DNA of 37,923 nt from Pseudomonadota bacterium (GCA_020161215.1 JAIUOM010000029.1:1-37923); one strand, 5' to 3'. Shown: positions 15,574-25,215, numbered from the stretch's first letter. Translations and numbers: made by a program. The notes: generated by a model from the sequence alone, not told the origin.

Positions 15574-18500
15574 ATGTCGATTCACGCTGCGCTGCAGCAC
15601 ACCACCCATTACCGCTACGACCGCCCGGTCCAACTGGGCCCGCAGATCGTGCGTCTGCGGCCGGCGCCGCACTGCCGCAGCAAGATCATTTCGTATTCGC
15701 TCAAGGTCGAACCCGCGCAACACTTCATCAACTGGCAGCAGGACCCGTTCGCCAACTGGCAGGCGCGGCTGGTGTTCCCCGAGCCGACCAGCGTGTTCAA
15801 GGTCAGCGTTGACCTGGTCGCCGAGATGGCGGTGTTCAACCCCTTCGACTTCTTCCTGGAGCCCGAGGCCGAGAACTTCCCCTTCGACTACGCGCCGCTG
15901 CTGAAGGAAGAACTCGCCCCCTACCTGGCCAAGGACTCGGCGACGCCGGCCTTCAGCCGCTACCTGCAGGGCATCGAGCGCGGACAGCAGCGCACCATCG
16001 ACTTCCTGGTCGGCTTGAACCAGCGCCTGCAGGGCGACATCGGCTACCTGATCCGCATGGAGCCTGGCGTGCAGACGCCCGAGGAGACGCTGACCAAGGC
16101 CAGCGGCTCCTGCCGCGACTCGGGCTGGCTGCTGGTGCAGCTGCTGCGCCATTGCGGGCTGGCGGCGCGCTTTGTCTCGGGCTACCTGATCCAGCTCAAG
16201 GCCGACCAGAAGTCACTGGACGGCCCCAGTGGCACCGAGGTCGACTTCACCGACCTGCACGCCTGGTGCGAGGTTTACCTGCCCGGCGCAGGCTGGATCG
16301 GGCTGGACCCGACCTCGGGCCTGCTGGCCGGTGAAGGCCACATTCCCCTGGCCTGCACGCCCCAGCCCTCAGGCGCGGCGCCCATCGAAGGCATGGTGGG
16401 CGAGGCCGAGGTGGTGTTCCGCCACGACATGCAGGTCACGCGCATCCACGAGTCGCCGCGCGTCACCCTGCCCTACAGCGATGCGCAATGGAACGCCATC
16501 TTGCAGTTGGGCGACGAGGTCGATGCGCGGTTGCAGGCCGACGACGTGCGCCTGACCATGGGCGGCGAGCCCACCTTTGTCGGCATCGACGACCGCGACG
16601 GCCCCGAATGGAACACCGCCGCCCTGGGCCCCACCAAGCGCGTGTTTGCGCTTGATCTGCTGCACCGGCTGAAAGACCGCTATGGCCCCAACGGCCTGTT
16701 GCACCTGGGCCAGGGCAAGTGGTACCCCGGCGAGCAGCTGCCGCGCTGGGCGCTCAGCCTGTTCTGGCGCCCCGACGGCCAGCCGCTGTGGCGCAACCCG
16801 CGCCTGCAGGCCGACGAGCGCGCGCCCCTGCACGCCCAGCCCGCGGACGCCGAGAGCTTCATGCGCGCGCTGGCCCAGCGCCTGGGCCTGGGCACCGAGA
16901 CCATCCGCGCCGGTTACGAAGACCCGTGGCACTACATCCAGGCCGAGCGGCAACTGCCCATCAACGTCGACCCCTTCGACGCCCGCCTGGCCGACGAGCA
17001 GGAGCGCGCCCGACTGCGCCGCGTGTTCACCCAGGGGCTGAACCAGCCCATTGGCTACCTGCTGCCGCTCACCGCCACCTCGCAGCTGGCCAAGCAGCCC
17101 GAGTTCATGGCCAACACGCCGCCCGACCAGCGGCCGCGCTGGCTCACCGGCCGCTGGTGGTTCCGCGACGACCGGCTGTACCTGGTGCCGGGCGACTCGC
17201 CCATGGGCTGGCGCCTGCCCTTGAACAGCCTGCCCTGGGTCGCCGACGAGGACTTGCCGCGCCAACTCCCCAAGGACCCGTATGCGCCGCAGGACGACAC
17301 GCTGCCGGACGACGAGCACGGCGCCCCGCCCAGCGGCGCGCACGACCCGGCCGACCGCGCGCCCCAGCGCTTTGAATCGGCCCGCTGGGTGCCGCGCACC
17401 GCGCTGTGCGTCGAGGTGCGCGACCCGGTGCGCTCGCACACTGCCGAGCCCGCCCAGCCCGAGATCGAAGGCGACGATGAGGCCGCCCAGGCCCGCCGCG
17501 CCGCCCGCAGCGCGCACCAGGCCGCGGTGGCCAAGTACGCACTGAAGGCCGGCCAGTCGAGCATCCTGTACGTCTTCATGCCGCCGCTGGAGGCGCTGGA
17601 GGATTACCTGGCCCTGGTCAGCGCCATCGAGGACACGGCCGAGCAACTGCAAATGCCCGTGGTGCTGGAGGGCTACAGCCCGCCGCGCGACCGCCGCGTG
17701 CGCATGCTGCAGATCACGCCCGACCCCGGCGTGATCGAGGCCAACATCCAGCCCGCCCACAGCTGGCGCGAGTTGGTGGACAACACCGAGTTTCTGTACC
17801 AGCAGGCGTTTGAAAGCCGCCTGTCGGCCGAGAAGTTCATGACCGACGGCCGCCACATGGGCACCGGCGGCGGCAACCACTTCGTGCTGGGCGGCGCCAC
17901 GCCGGCCGACAGCCCCTTCCTGCGCCGGCCTGAGCTGCTGGCCAGCCTGATCCTGTACTGGCACAACCACCCCAGCCTGAGCTATTTGTTCAGCGGCCTG
18001 TTCATCGGCCCCACCAGCCAGGCCCCGCGTGTGGACGAGGCGCGCAACGACCAGTTGTACGAGCTGGAGATTGCGCTGCAAGAAATCCACAAGTTCTCCG
18101 ATGAAGCCCGGCGCCGCGCCGCCGGGCCGCCCCAAGGCGCGGCAGCCCCCTCGGGGGGCAGCGCACCAGGCGAAGCCGGGGAGCGTGGGGGGATTGATTA
18201 CATGCCGCCTTGGCTGGTGGACAGGAGCTTGCGCAACATCCTGGTCGACATCACCGGCAACACCCACCGCAGCGAGTTCTGCATCGACAAGCTGTACTCG
18301 CCCGACAGCGCCACCGGCCGCCTGGGCCTGCTGGAGATGCGCGCCTTCGAGATGCCGCCCCACGCGCGCATGTCGATTGCCCAGCAACTGCTGATGCGGG
18401 CGCTGGTGGCACGCTTCTGGCGCGAGCCTTACCGCGCGCCGGCCGCGCGCTGGGGCACAGCGCTGCACGACCGCTTCATGCTGCCGGCCTATGTGCGGCA

Positions 18501-19158
18501 GGATTTTGAGGACGTGATCGAGGACATGCGGCGCGCCGGCTTTGCCTTTGACGCGCAGTGGTTCGCGCCGCACTTCGAGTTCCGCTTCCCCATCGTCGGC
18601 GACGTCAACGTGCTGGGCATGCAGATCACGCTGCGCAACGCGCTCGAGCCCTGGCATGTGATGGGCGAGGAAAACACCGGCGGCGGCACGGCGCGCTATG
18701 TCGATTCGTCGCTGGAACGCCTGCAACTGCATGTGGCCGGCTTCAATGCTGGCCGCTACGCCATCACCTGCAACGGCCAGGCGCTGCCGCTGCAGCCGCT
18801 GGGGGCCGAGGGCGAATTTGTCGCCGGCGTGCGCTTCAAGGCCTGGAACCCATGGTCCTCGCTGCACCCGACGATCCAGCCGCACGGGCCGCTGGTGTTC
18901 GATGTGCTGGACACCTGGAACGGCCGCTCCGTCGGCGGCTGCCAGTACCACGTGGCCCACCCGGGCGGGCGCAACTACGACACCTTCCCCGTCAACGCCT
19001 ACGAGGCCGAAAGCCGCCGGCTGGCGCGCTTCTTCCGCACCGGTCATACGGACGGGGCTATGGACGTGCCGCCCGCCACCTTGCACCTGCCGGGTTCGCG
19101 CGAGTTTCCTTGCACGCTGGATTTGCGGCGCACCAGTTCGGTGCGGATGCGACAATAA
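15574..19158 (+). CDS. Transglutaminase-like protein with C-terminal DUF2126 domain
   Basis: This 1,194-aa protein starts with a transglutaminase N-terminal beta domain ([21 protein letters not shown]) and a papain-fold transglutaminase core with catalytic Cys180 (SGSCRDSG), His229 (DLHAWCEV) and Asp245 (GLDPTSG). The rest is DUF2126, with [60 protein letters not shown] and [13 protein letters not shown]2126 belongs to the glutamine-synthetase/amidoligase-like world proposed to ligate peptides or amino acids, while the transglutaminase core may cleave or transfer them. No substrate is known. The ATG at 15574 is chosen over 15319 because AGGA precedes it and the family begins there. A family B repeat encodes residues about 844-874, a Pro/Gly/Ala-rich insert. 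The gene is followed at 28 bp by the ATP-grasp-alpha-E gene. Confidence 0.9.
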   Translation: MSIHAALQHTTHYRYDRPVQLGPQIVRLRPAPHCRSKIISYSLKVEPAQHFINWQQDPFANWQARLVFPEPTSVFKVSVDLVAEMAVFNPFDFFLEPEAENFPFDYAPLLKEELAPYLAKDSATPAFSRYLQGIERGQQRTIDFLVGLNQRLQGDIGYLIRMEPGVQTPEETLTKASGSCRDSGWLLVQLLRHCGLAARFVSGYLIQLKADQKSLDGPSGTEVDFTDLHAWCEVYLPGAGWIGLDPTSGLLAGEGHIPLACTPQPSGAAPIEGMVGEAEVVFRHDMQVTRIHESPRVTLPYSDAQWNAILQLGDEVDARLQADDVRLTMGGEPTFVGIDDRDGPEWNTAALGPTKRVFALDLLHRLKDRYGPNGLLHLGQGKWYPGEQLPRWALSLFWRPDGQPLWRNPRLQADERAPLHAQPADAESFMRALAQRLGLGTETIRAGYEDPWHYIQAERQLPINVDPFDARLADEQERARLRRVFTQGLNQPIGYLLPLTATSQLAKQPEFMANTPPDQRPRWLTGRWWFRDDRLYLVPGDSPMGWRLPLNSLPWVADEDLPRQLPKDPYAPQDDTLPDDEHGAPPSGAHDPADRAPQRFESARWVPRTALCVEVRDPVRSHTAEPAQPEIEGDDEAAQARRAARSAHQAAVAKYALKAGQSSILYVFMPPLEALEDYLALVSAIEDTAEQLQMPVVLEGYSPPRDRRVRMLQITPDPGVIEANIQPAHSWRELVDNTEFLYQQAFESRLSAEKFMTDGRHMGTGGGNHFVLGGATPADSPFLRRPELLASLILYWHNHPSLSYLFSGLFIGPTSQAPRVDEARNDQLYELEIALQEIHKFSDEARRRAAGPPQGAAAPSGGSAPGEAGERGGIDYMPPWLVDRSLRNILVDITGNTHRSEFCIDKLYSPDSATGRLGLLEMRAFEMPPHARMSIAQQLLMRALVARFWREPYRAPAARWGTALHDRFMLPAYVRQDFEDVIEDMRRAGFAFDAQWFAPHFEFRFPIVGDVNVLGMQITLRNALEPWHVMGEENTGGGTARYVDSSLERLQLHVAGFNAGRYAITCNGQALPLQPLGAEGEFVAGVRFKAWNPWSSLHPTIQPHGPLVFDVLDTWNGRSVGGCQYHVAHPGGRNYDTFPVNAYEAESRRLARFFRTGHTDGAMDVPPATLHLPGSREFPCTLDLRRTSSVRMRQ
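18105..18195 (-). repeat. Family B hairpin repeat inside the DUF2126 gene
   Basis: The core GGCAGCCCCCTCGGGGGGCAG with flanking GGCCGCCCCAAGGCG is the reverse complement of the insert in the NicA-like gene. It is read in frame as [20 protein letters not shown] and following residues. It lies just before the conserved [11 protein letters not shown] motif, a position where the family normally has a variable linker. Confidence 0.75.
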
Positions 19159-19186
19159 GGGCCGCACAACACCGCAGCGAGGCCGC

Positions 19187-21769
19187 TTGCTCCTCCCCTC
19201 GACCCCATCGCCGCTGCCGCGAGGTCCGTTTCCGTTCGCAGAGCAGGGCCAGTTCGACGAATTGCTGGCCGGCCCCGGCTCCGACCAGCCGGCCGCCACG
19301 CGCACCCAGGCACCGGCCTGGAGCCAGTTTTTCGGCCAACTGGGCCCGGACTCCCGCGCCGAGCTGAACCGCCGCGCCGAGCACCTGCGGCGCCAGTTGC
19401 GCGACAGCGGTGTCACCTACAACGTCCACGCCGACGAAGCCCATCTCCAGCGGCCCTGGCCGCTGGATCTGTTCCCGCTGCTCATCACCCCGCAGGATTG
19501 GGGCCACATCGAAGCCGGGGTGCTGCAGCGCGTGCGCCTGCTCAACGCCGTGATGAACGACGTCTACGGCGAGCGCCGCCTGCTGCAGAACGGCCTGCTG
19601 CCGGCGGCCCTGGTGCAGGGCCACCCGGACTACCTGCGCGCCATGCACGGCGTGTCCCCGGTCGGCGGCACGCACCTGCACATCGTGGCCTTCGATCTGG
19701 CGCGCGGCCCGCAAGGCTACTGGTGGGTGGTGGCGCAGCGCACGCAGGCGCCCTCGGGCCTGGGTTACCTGCTGGAAAACCGCCTGGCCGTGTCGAGCCA
19801 GTTCCCCGAGGCCTTCGACAGCATGAACGTGCGCCGCCTGCCCGAGAGCTACCGGCGCTTCATCGTCGCCCTGAAGGCCATGGCCCCCGGCGGTGCCGAT
19901 TCGCACATCGCCCTGCTCACCCCCGGCCCGTACAACGAAACCTATTTCGAGCACTCTTACCTGGCGCGCTACCTGGGCGTGACCCTGGTCGAGGGGGGCG
20001 ATCTGACGGTGCGCGACCAGCGCCTGTACCTGAAGACCCTGCGCGGGCTGCGGCCGGTGCACGGGCTGATCCGGCGCCTCGACGACGCCTTTCTCGACCC
20101 GCTGGAGATGCGCCCCGAATCGCGCCTGGGCGTGCCCGGCCTGCTGCAGGCGGTGCGCGCCGGCAACGTGCTGATGGCCAACGCGCCGGGCGCGGGCTTT
20201 CTCGAATCGGGCGCCTTGCTCGGCTTTTTGCCGGCGCTGTCGCGCGAGCTGCTGGGCGAGGAGCTGCAACTGCCGGCGCTGCACACCTGGTGGTGCGGCG
20301 AGCCGGCCGCCATGGCCGAGGTGCTGCCGCAACTGGGGCGCTGCGTCATCAAGCCGACCTACCCCTGGTCCACCAGCCGCGGCAGTTTCGCGCCCGGCGT
20401 GGGGCCACTGATGTCGCCGCAAACGCTCGACTCCTGGCGCGCCAGCGTGCAACGCCGGCCCGAGGAGCACACGGTGCAGGCCTACCTGCCGCCCTCGCGC
20501 ATGCCGACCTGGGTCGGTCAGGGCGAGCAGGCCCACATCCACCCGCGCGCCGCCATCCTGCGCGTGTTCGCCCTGTCCGACGGCCAGGGCTCATGGCAGG
20601 TGCTGCCCGGCGGCATGACGCGCCTGGTCAGCGAAAGCGCGGGCCTGGCCACCATGGCGGTGGGCGGCTCCAGCGCCGACACCTGGGTGTTGGCCGATAC
20701 CCCGCCGACCGAGGATTCGGCCCTGGACCAGGGCGCCGGCCTGACCGCCATCACGCCCGAATCCGTGGCCCTGGTGCAGCGCGAACGCCTGGTCACCAGC
20801 CGCGCGGCGGAAAACCTGTTTTGGCTCGGCCGCTACACCGAGCGCGCCGGCAACAGCGTGCGCCTGGCCCGCATCACGCTGGGCGCGCTGCACGGCGACG
20901 AGCAGCCCTCGGTGGCGCTGCTGGCCTGGCTGGAGCAGCTGTGCGAGGCCTCGGGCCTGGTGGACGAGGAGCCGCCCTCGCCCCTGCTCAGGCGCGCCGA
21001 GTTCGAGCGGCAGCTTCTGCACCGGCTGGCCGAGCCCGACGCCGGCATCGGCCAGGCCTTGCGCGGCCTGCGCGCGGCGGCCTCGGCGGTGCGCGAGCGC
21101 CTGTCCACCGAGCACTGGAACCTGATCAAGGAGGCAGAAACCCACTTTCTGACCGAATGCGAGGCCCTGCGCGCCGCCGGCGCCAGCGACGACGACGACG
21201 CCCTGCTGGTGCTGGGGCAGTTGTCCAGCGCGCTGGCCGGGGTGGCCGGCTTGCAGCTCGACCACATGTGGCGCGACGACGGCTGGCGCATGATGTCGGT
21301 GGGGCGCCAGATCGAGCGCCTGACCTGGCTCTGCGACGTGCTGTCGCGGGGCTTTTACACCAACGCCGTGCACGACGCGGCCGGCTATGGCGTGGTGCTG
21401 GACCTGTTCGACTCGACCATCTCCTTCCATGCCCGCCACCAGCGCAGCCGCGCCATCGCGGCGCTGATCGAGCATGTGGTGCTGAACCACCAGAACCCGC
21501 GCTCGGTCGGCTGGGTGATCCAGACCATGGGCCGCCAGCTGGCCAAGCTGCACGCCAGCGAGGCGGGGGACATCGAGGATTTGTCGGCGCGCCTGCTCAG
21601 CCCGGCCCCCGAGCTGCTGCCGCGCCTGTGCGAAGCGGACGGCATCGGCGATTTCATCCACCTGCAAGCGTTGCTGGACGAGCAGATGGCGCTCGGCGCG
21701 CAGCTGTCCGACGACATCGGCCTGCGCTATTTTTCGCACACTGGCGATGAGCGGCGAAGTCTGATATGA
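19187..21769 (+). CDS. Circularly permuted ATP-grasp and alpha-E fusion protein
   Basis: This 860-aa protein joins a circularly permuted ATP-grasp ligase (about residues 1-525) to an alpha-E domain (about 535-860). ATP-grasp stretches include VRLLNAVMNDVYGERRLL, GYLLENRLAVS, LLTPGPYNETYFEHSYLARY, LIRRLDDAFLDPLEMRPES and KPTYPWSTSRGSF. The alpha-E part begins with SRAAENLFWLGRYTERAGNS. No ATG or GTG lies in frame between the preceding stop and the conserved region. The best start is the TTG at 19187, which follows an AGCGAGG Shine-Dalgarno, 28 bp after the DUF2126 stop. The two genes are surely one operon. The split counterparts at 8387-9868 and 7238-8212 make this the second set in the window. 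The substrate is unknown. Confidence 0.88.
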   Translation: MLLPSTPSPLPRGPFPFAEQGQFDELLAGPGSDQPAATRTQAPAWSQFFGQLGPDSRAELNRRAEHLRRQLRDSGVTYNVHADEAHLQRPWPLDLFPLLITPQDWGHIEAGVLQRVRLLNAVMNDVYGERRLLQNGLLPAALVQGHPDYLRAMHGVSPVGGTHLHIVAFDLARGPQGYWWVVAQRTQAPSGLGYLLENRLAVSSQFPEAFDSMNVRRLPESYRRFIVALKAMAPGGADSHIALLTPGPYNETYFEHSYLARYLGVTLVEGGDLTVRDQRLYLKTLRGLRPVHGLIRRLDDAFLDPLEMRPESRLGVPGLLQAVRAGNVLMANAPGAGFLESGALLGFLPALSRELLGEELQLPALHTWWCGEPAAMAEVLPQLGRCVIKPTYPWSTSRGSFAPGVGPLMSPQTLDSWRASVQRRPEEHTVQAYLPPSRMPTWVGQGEQAHIHPRAAILRVFALSDGQGSWQVLPGGMTRLVSESAGLATMAVGGSSADTWVLADTPPTEDSALDQGAGLTAITPESVALVQRERLVTSRAAENLFWLGRYTERAGNSVRLARITLGALHGDEQPSVALLAWLEQLCEASGLVDEEPPSPLLRRAEFERQLLHRLAEPDAGIGQALRGLRAAASAVRERLSTEHWNLIKEAETHFLTECEALRAAGASDDDDALLVLGQLSSALAGVAGLQLDHMWRDDGWRMMSVGRQIERLTWLCDVLSRGFYTNAVHDAAGYGVVLDLFDSTISFHARHQRSRAIAALIEHVVLNHQNPRSVGWVIQTMGRQLAKLHASEAGDIEDLSARLLSPAPELLPRLCEADGIGDFIHLQALLDEQMALGAQLSDDIGLRYFSHTGDERRSLI

Positions 21770-21895
21770 CTCCCCCCCAGGCTTCACTCGCTGCGCGATG
21801 TTGCGCCTCCCCCCTCAAGGGGGCATCGCCATTGGCCGGGGGGACCCCGGCCAGGGCGATTGCTGGTGCGGCCTGCTCCGCGGCCTTTAGAGCAT
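21770..21895 (+). repeat. Family B hairpin repeat, tandem copy 1
   Basis: This copy shares its first half with the next one: CCCCCAGGCTTCACTCGCTG, then CGCGATGTTGCGCC, then the hairpin CCCCCCTCAAGGGGGC. It ends in GGCCTGCTCCGCGGCC. It starts right at the stop codon of the ATP-grasp-alpha-E gene. Confidence 0.9.
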
Positions 21896-21899
21896 GAAA

Positions 21900-22025
21900 T
21901 GACCCACCCCCAGGCTTCACTCGCTGCGCGATGTTGCGCCTCCCCCCTCAAGGGGGCGACGCCAGTGGGCGGGCCAAGCCCTTCCACGGCGTCTGCTGGG
22001 CTGGCCTGCTCCGCGGCCGGAGGGG
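21900..22025 (+). repeat. Family B hairpin repeat, tandem copy 2
   Basis: The first half is nearly identical to copy 1. The second half (GTGGGCGGGCCAAGCCCTTC) instead matches the copy at 8265-8390, so the two tandem copies are of different subtypes or recombinants. It also ends with GGCCTGCTCCGCGGCC. Confidence 0.9.
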
Positions 22026-22425
22026 CGGTTCAGCAGCGTGACGAACTTGAATGCGGAACCGCGGGTGCCCCTCCCGCCGGCGTAGGCCGAGCGCAGCGAT
22101 GGCCCGTGTTGTCTCGCCATCCCCTCTGGCCGTGCCGAGAAGCGCAGGGCGTGGGGCGGGCCTGGGCAGCGCAGCATGTCCAGGCTTCGTGCACTGACTC
22201 GCTGCGGTTGTCCGAGCGGCGTGAGCGCAGCGAACACAGCGAGTTCCGCAGCGCCGCCCCACGACCGAGCATCACAGGTTGCCCGCAGCGAAGCGAAGGG
22301 ACACGGCCAGCGGGGTCGCCTTTCTTTGGTTCCTTTCTTTGGCAAAGCAAAGAAAGGGACTGCGCCGCCGGGCGCACTTCCCGGCCAGCCGCGCATCCGC
22401 CCTTCACCACCTCAAAAAATAAACC
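22026..22425 (+). repeat. Burkholderiales-type intergenic repeat with strong hairpin
   Basis: No gene is evident here. The sequence looks like a long intergenic repeat often met in Comamonadaceae, with GGGGTCGCCTTTCTTTGG and a perfect 10-bp inverted repeat CCTTTCTTTG (22332-22341) and CAAAGAAAGG (22348-22357) around a 6-base loop. The hairpin could terminate or attenuate transcription between the ATP-grasp-alpha-E gene and the transglutaminase gene, or protect mRNA ends. Only one copy is in the window, so the repeat assignment rests on recollection of other genomes. Confidence 0.6.
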
Positions 22426-22427
22426 AA

Positions 22428-22490
22428 ATAGACCATTGGCCGGCGCCCAATCATCCCGGAAAGCTATCAAATTGAAAGCAATCAAGGCCT
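22428..22490 (+). repeat. Family A repeat upstream of the transglutaminase gene
   Basis: The stretch CCATTGGCCGGCGCCCAATC followed by AAAGCTATCAAATTGAAAGC aligns with the copy at 25145-25200 (CATTGGCCGGCGTCC, then CAGCTATGAATTCATGAGC). It ends a few bases before the ATG at 22495 and supplies most of that gene's leader. No strong Shine-Dalgarno is present. Confidence 0.75.
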
Positions 22491-22494
22491 GCCG

Positions 22495-23466
22495 ATGAGG
22501 TTGCGCATCACCCACGACACGCGCTACGTGTACGCCCCGGCGGTCGAGACCGCCCTGCACATGGCCTACCTGACGCCGCCGCACACGCGGGCGCAGCAGC
22601 GCCTGGACGCCGCGCTGGAAGTCTCGCCCACGCCCGTGGTGTTGACCGAAACCGTCGACGTGTACCGCAACGTGCGCGCCTTCTTCGAGATCGACAGCGC
22701 GCACGAGCAGTTGCTGGTGCGCGCCAACAGCCTGGTCGACACGCGCTGGCCCGAGCACGTGGCCAGCCAGATCAGTTGGGACGACACGCGCCAGCAGTTC
22801 ATCTACCGCGCCGGCGCGCACTGGCACCCGGCGGCCGAGTTCATCTACCCCTCGGCCCACGTGCTGCCGGGCGAGGTGTTCGCCGACTACGCGCGCCCCA
22901 GTTTCCCGCCCGGCCGGCCGCTGCTGGACGCCGCGCGCGAGCTGATGCAGCGCGTGCACCAGGACTTCACCTACGCCAGCCACAGCACCGAGATCAACAC
23001 CCCGGCGGCCGAGGCGCTGGCCGAGCGGCGCGGCGTGTGCCAGGATTTCTCGCACGTGATGCTGAGCTGCCTGCGCTCGCTGGGCCTGCCGGCGCGCTAC
23101 GTGTCCGGCTACCTGCTGACCCAGCCGCCGCCCGGCCAGCCGCGCCTGATCGGCAGCGACGCCTCGCACGCCTGGGTGTCGGTCTTTTTGCCCGACCTGG
23201 CCGAGCAGACCGACGGCCACGGCTGGTACGACCTGGACCCGACCAACAACCGCGACGGCTGGGGCACGCCCGGCGAGGACTTCGTGCGCCTGGCCGTGGG
23301 GCGCGACTTTGCCGACGTGTCGCCGATGCGCGGCGTGATCCACGGCAGCGGCAGCCACGTGCTGGCCGTGGGCGTTACAGTGCAGCTTTGCGAGGCCGCC
23401 TCGTTGGCCGAGGCGCCGCCGATGCCCCTGCCTCCCCTACCCCCAAGCGAGAAGGACCCCCCATGA
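22495..23466 (+). CDS. Transglutaminase family protein (papain-fold cysteine protease/transferase)
   Basis: This 323-aa protein has an N-terminal transglutaminase beta domain (MRLRITHDTRYVYAPAVETA) and a core with the triad Cys182 (GVCQDFSH), His225 (SHAWVSVF) and Asp248 (DLDPTNN). It lacks a signal peptide and membrane segments, so it should be cytoplasmic. Bacterial proteins of this type occur beside alpha-E and circularly permuted ATP-grasp genes and are predicted to cleave or rearrange the peptides those enzymes make. It follows the ATP-grasp-alpha-E fusion after 725 bp of repeats on the same strand. Its stop overlaps the start of the RidA gene, so the two are translated together. It is distinct from the transglutaminase core fused to DUF2126. 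Confidence 0.9.
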   Translation: MRLRITHDTRYVYAPAVETALHMAYLTPPHTRAQQRLDAALEVSPTPVVLTETVDVYRNVRAFFEIDSAHEQLLVRANSLVDTRWPEHVASQISWDDTRQQFIYRAGAHWHPAAEFIYPSAHVLPGEVFADYARPSFPPGRPLLDAARELMQRVHQDFTYASHSTEINTPAAEALAERRGVCQDFSHVMLSCLRSLGLPARYVSGYLLTQPPPGQPRLIGSDASHAWVSVFLPDLAEQTDGHGWYDLDPTNNRDGWGTPGEDFVRLAVGRDFADVSPMRGVIHGSGSHVLAVGVTVQLCEAASLAEAPPMPLPPLPPSEKDPP

Positions 23467-23918
23467 ACGTCTACGACACCCTCGAACAACTCGGCATCAC
23501 ACTGCCGCCCGTGGCCACGCCCGCCGCCGCCTACGTGCCCTTCATGCAGACCGGCAACCTGGTGTTCCTGTCCGGGCACATCGCGCGCCAGAACGGCGCG
23601 CCCTGGCTCGGCAAGCTCGGCCACAACCTGAGCACCGAGGACGGCACGCGCGCCGCGCGCGCCGTGGCCATCGACCTGCTGGGCACCCTGCACGCCGCCG
23701 TGGGCGACTTGAACCGCGTCACGCGCATCGTCAAGGTGCTGAGCCTGGTCAACTGCCTGCCCAACTACACCGAGCAGCACCTGGTCACCAACGGCTGCTC
23801 CGAACTGCTGGGCCAGGTGTTCGGCCCGCGCGGCCAGCACGCGCGCAGCGCCTTTGGCGTGGTGTCGCTGCCGCTGGGCACCTGCGTCGAGATCGAACTG
23901 ATCGCCGAAGTCGGCTGA
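23463..23918 (+). CDS. RidA family protein (YjgF/YER057c/UK114)
   Basis: This 151-aa protein belongs to the RidA superfamily, with VFLSGHIAR, RVTRIVKVLSLVNC and the C-terminal SLPLGTCVEIELIAEV stretch. RidA itself hydrolyses reactive enamine/imine intermediates. This subgroup (longer N-terminus, starting MNVYDTLEQLGITLPP) is common in proteobacteria, but its substrate is not settled. The ATG overlaps the transglutaminase stop by four bases (ATGA), so the gene is probably expressed with that operon. Deamination or ammonia-releasing chemistry in the peptide system could explain the link, but that is speculation. The gene ends 22 bp before the convergent MFS gene. Confidence 0.9.
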   Translation: MNVYDTLEQLGITLPPVATPAAAYVPFMQTGNLVFLSGHIARQNGAPWLGKLGHNLSTEDGTRAARAVAIDLLGTLHAAVGDLNRVTRIVKVLSLVNCLPNYTEQHLVTNGCSELLGQVFGPRGQHARSAFGVVSLPLGTCVEIELIAEVG

Positions 23919-23940
23919 GCCAGGCCCCGGGCCGCCCCGC

Positions 23941-25125
23941 TCAGTGCGGCGGCCGCACCTGGCGCAGCGCCGGAATGGCGCGCACGCCCAGCGCCTGGGC
24001 GCCGGCCACCAGCCAAAACAAGGCCGACAGCCCGATCACCGCGCCGACCGAGCCGAACAGCATCGGCATGACGAAGCTCGAAAAGTTGATGGTCATCACG
24101 CGCAGCGCCATGGCCTCGCCCTGGCGCGCCGGCGGCGCCACCTGGTGCAGCATACTCAGCACCATCGGCTGCACCGCGCCCAGCGCCAGCCCCAGCACCA
24201 CCGAGCAGGCGCCCATGCCGAGCGGCCCAGCGGTCAGCGGGTAGAGCAGCAGCATCACCGCCGCCGTCAGCGAGGCGGCGTACATCACCTGCCACTCGGG
24301 CACGCGCGCGGCCAGCAGCGGCAGCAGCACCCGCACCAGGGCGGCGGCGATGGCAAAGCTGCCCAGCAGCACGCCGATGGTCGAAGCGGACAGGCCACGC
24401 TGGTGCCCCAGCAGCGGCAGCACGAAGGTGTGCACGTCCCAGGCCAGGGCCTGCAGCCAGTTGATCAGCAGCAAGCGCCGCAGCGGCGCCACGCCCAGCA
24501 GCTCCCACACCGAGGTGCGCGCGCCCTCGGCCTGGGCCGGCGCGGGTTGGGTCGGCAGCCGGGGCGCGCCGCGCGCCAGCAGCCAGCAGATGAGCGGCAA
24601 CAGGGCCAGAAAACCGTACGCGGCGCGGTAGCCCAACTCGTCGCCCGGCTGGGGGCCGGCGTGGTCGATCAGCAGCCCCGCCGCCAGCGGCCCCAGAAAG
24701 TTGGCCATGGCCGGGGCGATGGCGATCCAGCTGAACACGCGCTTCAAGTCGGCCGTGTCGGTGGCCGCGCGCCCGACGTGGCGCTGCAGCGTGATCTGCG
24801 CCGTGCCGGCCGCCGCGCCGGTCAGCAGGCTGGCCACGCACAGCACGCCAAAGTTGGGCCACAGCGCCGCCAGCAGGGTGCCGGCCGTGGCGCTGATCAC
24901 GGCCAGCGCCAACGGCAGGTGCAGCCCGTGCCGATCCGCCAGGCGCCCGGCCGGCAGCGCCAGCAGCACCGGCGAGAGCGCGAACAGCGCCAGCAGCACG
25001 CCGATTTCGGCCGCGCTCTGGCCCAGTTGCAGGGCGCGCAGCGGCGCCGCCAGGCGGGCCCCGGTCATGGCGCTGTGCACGCAAATCTGCGCCAACAGCA
25101 GGCGCAGCAGCTCGCGGCCGTTCAT
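23941..25125 (-). CDS. MFS transporter
   Basis: This 394-aa protein has about twelve membrane helices. The first loop carries the MFS motif A variant LPAGRLADRHG, and the helices before and after it are typical (LLALFALSPVLLALPAG). The second half starts near LLLINWLQALAWDVHTFVLPL. Length is normal. It resembles the drug- or small-molecule-efflux-like MFS proteins of proteobacteria, and no substrate can be read from the sequence. It is the last gene of a minus-strand run behind rmuC (90-bp gap containing a family A repeat) and is convergent with the RidA gene. Confidence 0.85.
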   Translation of the reverse strand: MNGRELLRLLLAQICVHSAMTGARLAAPLRALQLGQSAAEIGVLLALFALSPVLLALPAGRLADRHGLHLPLALAVISATAGTLLAALWPNFGVLCVASLLTGAAAGTAQITLQRHVGRAATDTADLKRVFSWIAIAPAMANFLGPLAAGLLIDHAGPQPGDELGYRAAYGFLALLPLICWLLARGAPRLPTQPAPAQAEGARTSVWELLGVAPLRRLLLINWLQALAWDVHTFVLPLLGHQRGLSASTIGVLLGSFAIAAALVRVLLPLLAARVPEWQVMYAASLTAAVMLLLYPLTAGPLGMGACSVVLGLALGAVQPMVLSMLHQVAPPARQGEAMALRVMTINFSSFVMPMLFGSVGAVIGLSALFWLVAGAQALGVRAIPALRQVRPPH

Positions 25126-25144
25126 GGCGTGCTCATTTCAAGCA

Positions 25145-25202
25145 AAAAATGACATTGGCCGGCGTCCACACTTCCTGGTCAGCTATGAATTCATGAGCAA
25201 CC
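25145..25202 (+). repeat. Family A repeat between rmuC and the MFS gene
   Basis: CATTGGCCGGCGTCCACACT followed by CAGCTATGAATTCATGAGC aligns over more than 45 bp with the copy at 22428-22490. It fills the gap between the rmuC stop and the MFS start. Confidence 0.75.
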
Positions 25203-25215
25203 AGGGGGCCACGCT

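Noticed and set aside
16369-19416. A 1,015-codon minus-strand open frame antisense to the DUF2126 gene
   Set aside because: Composition is typical of an antisense shadow and no domain is recognisable, whereas the plus-strand protein has full catalytic motifs.
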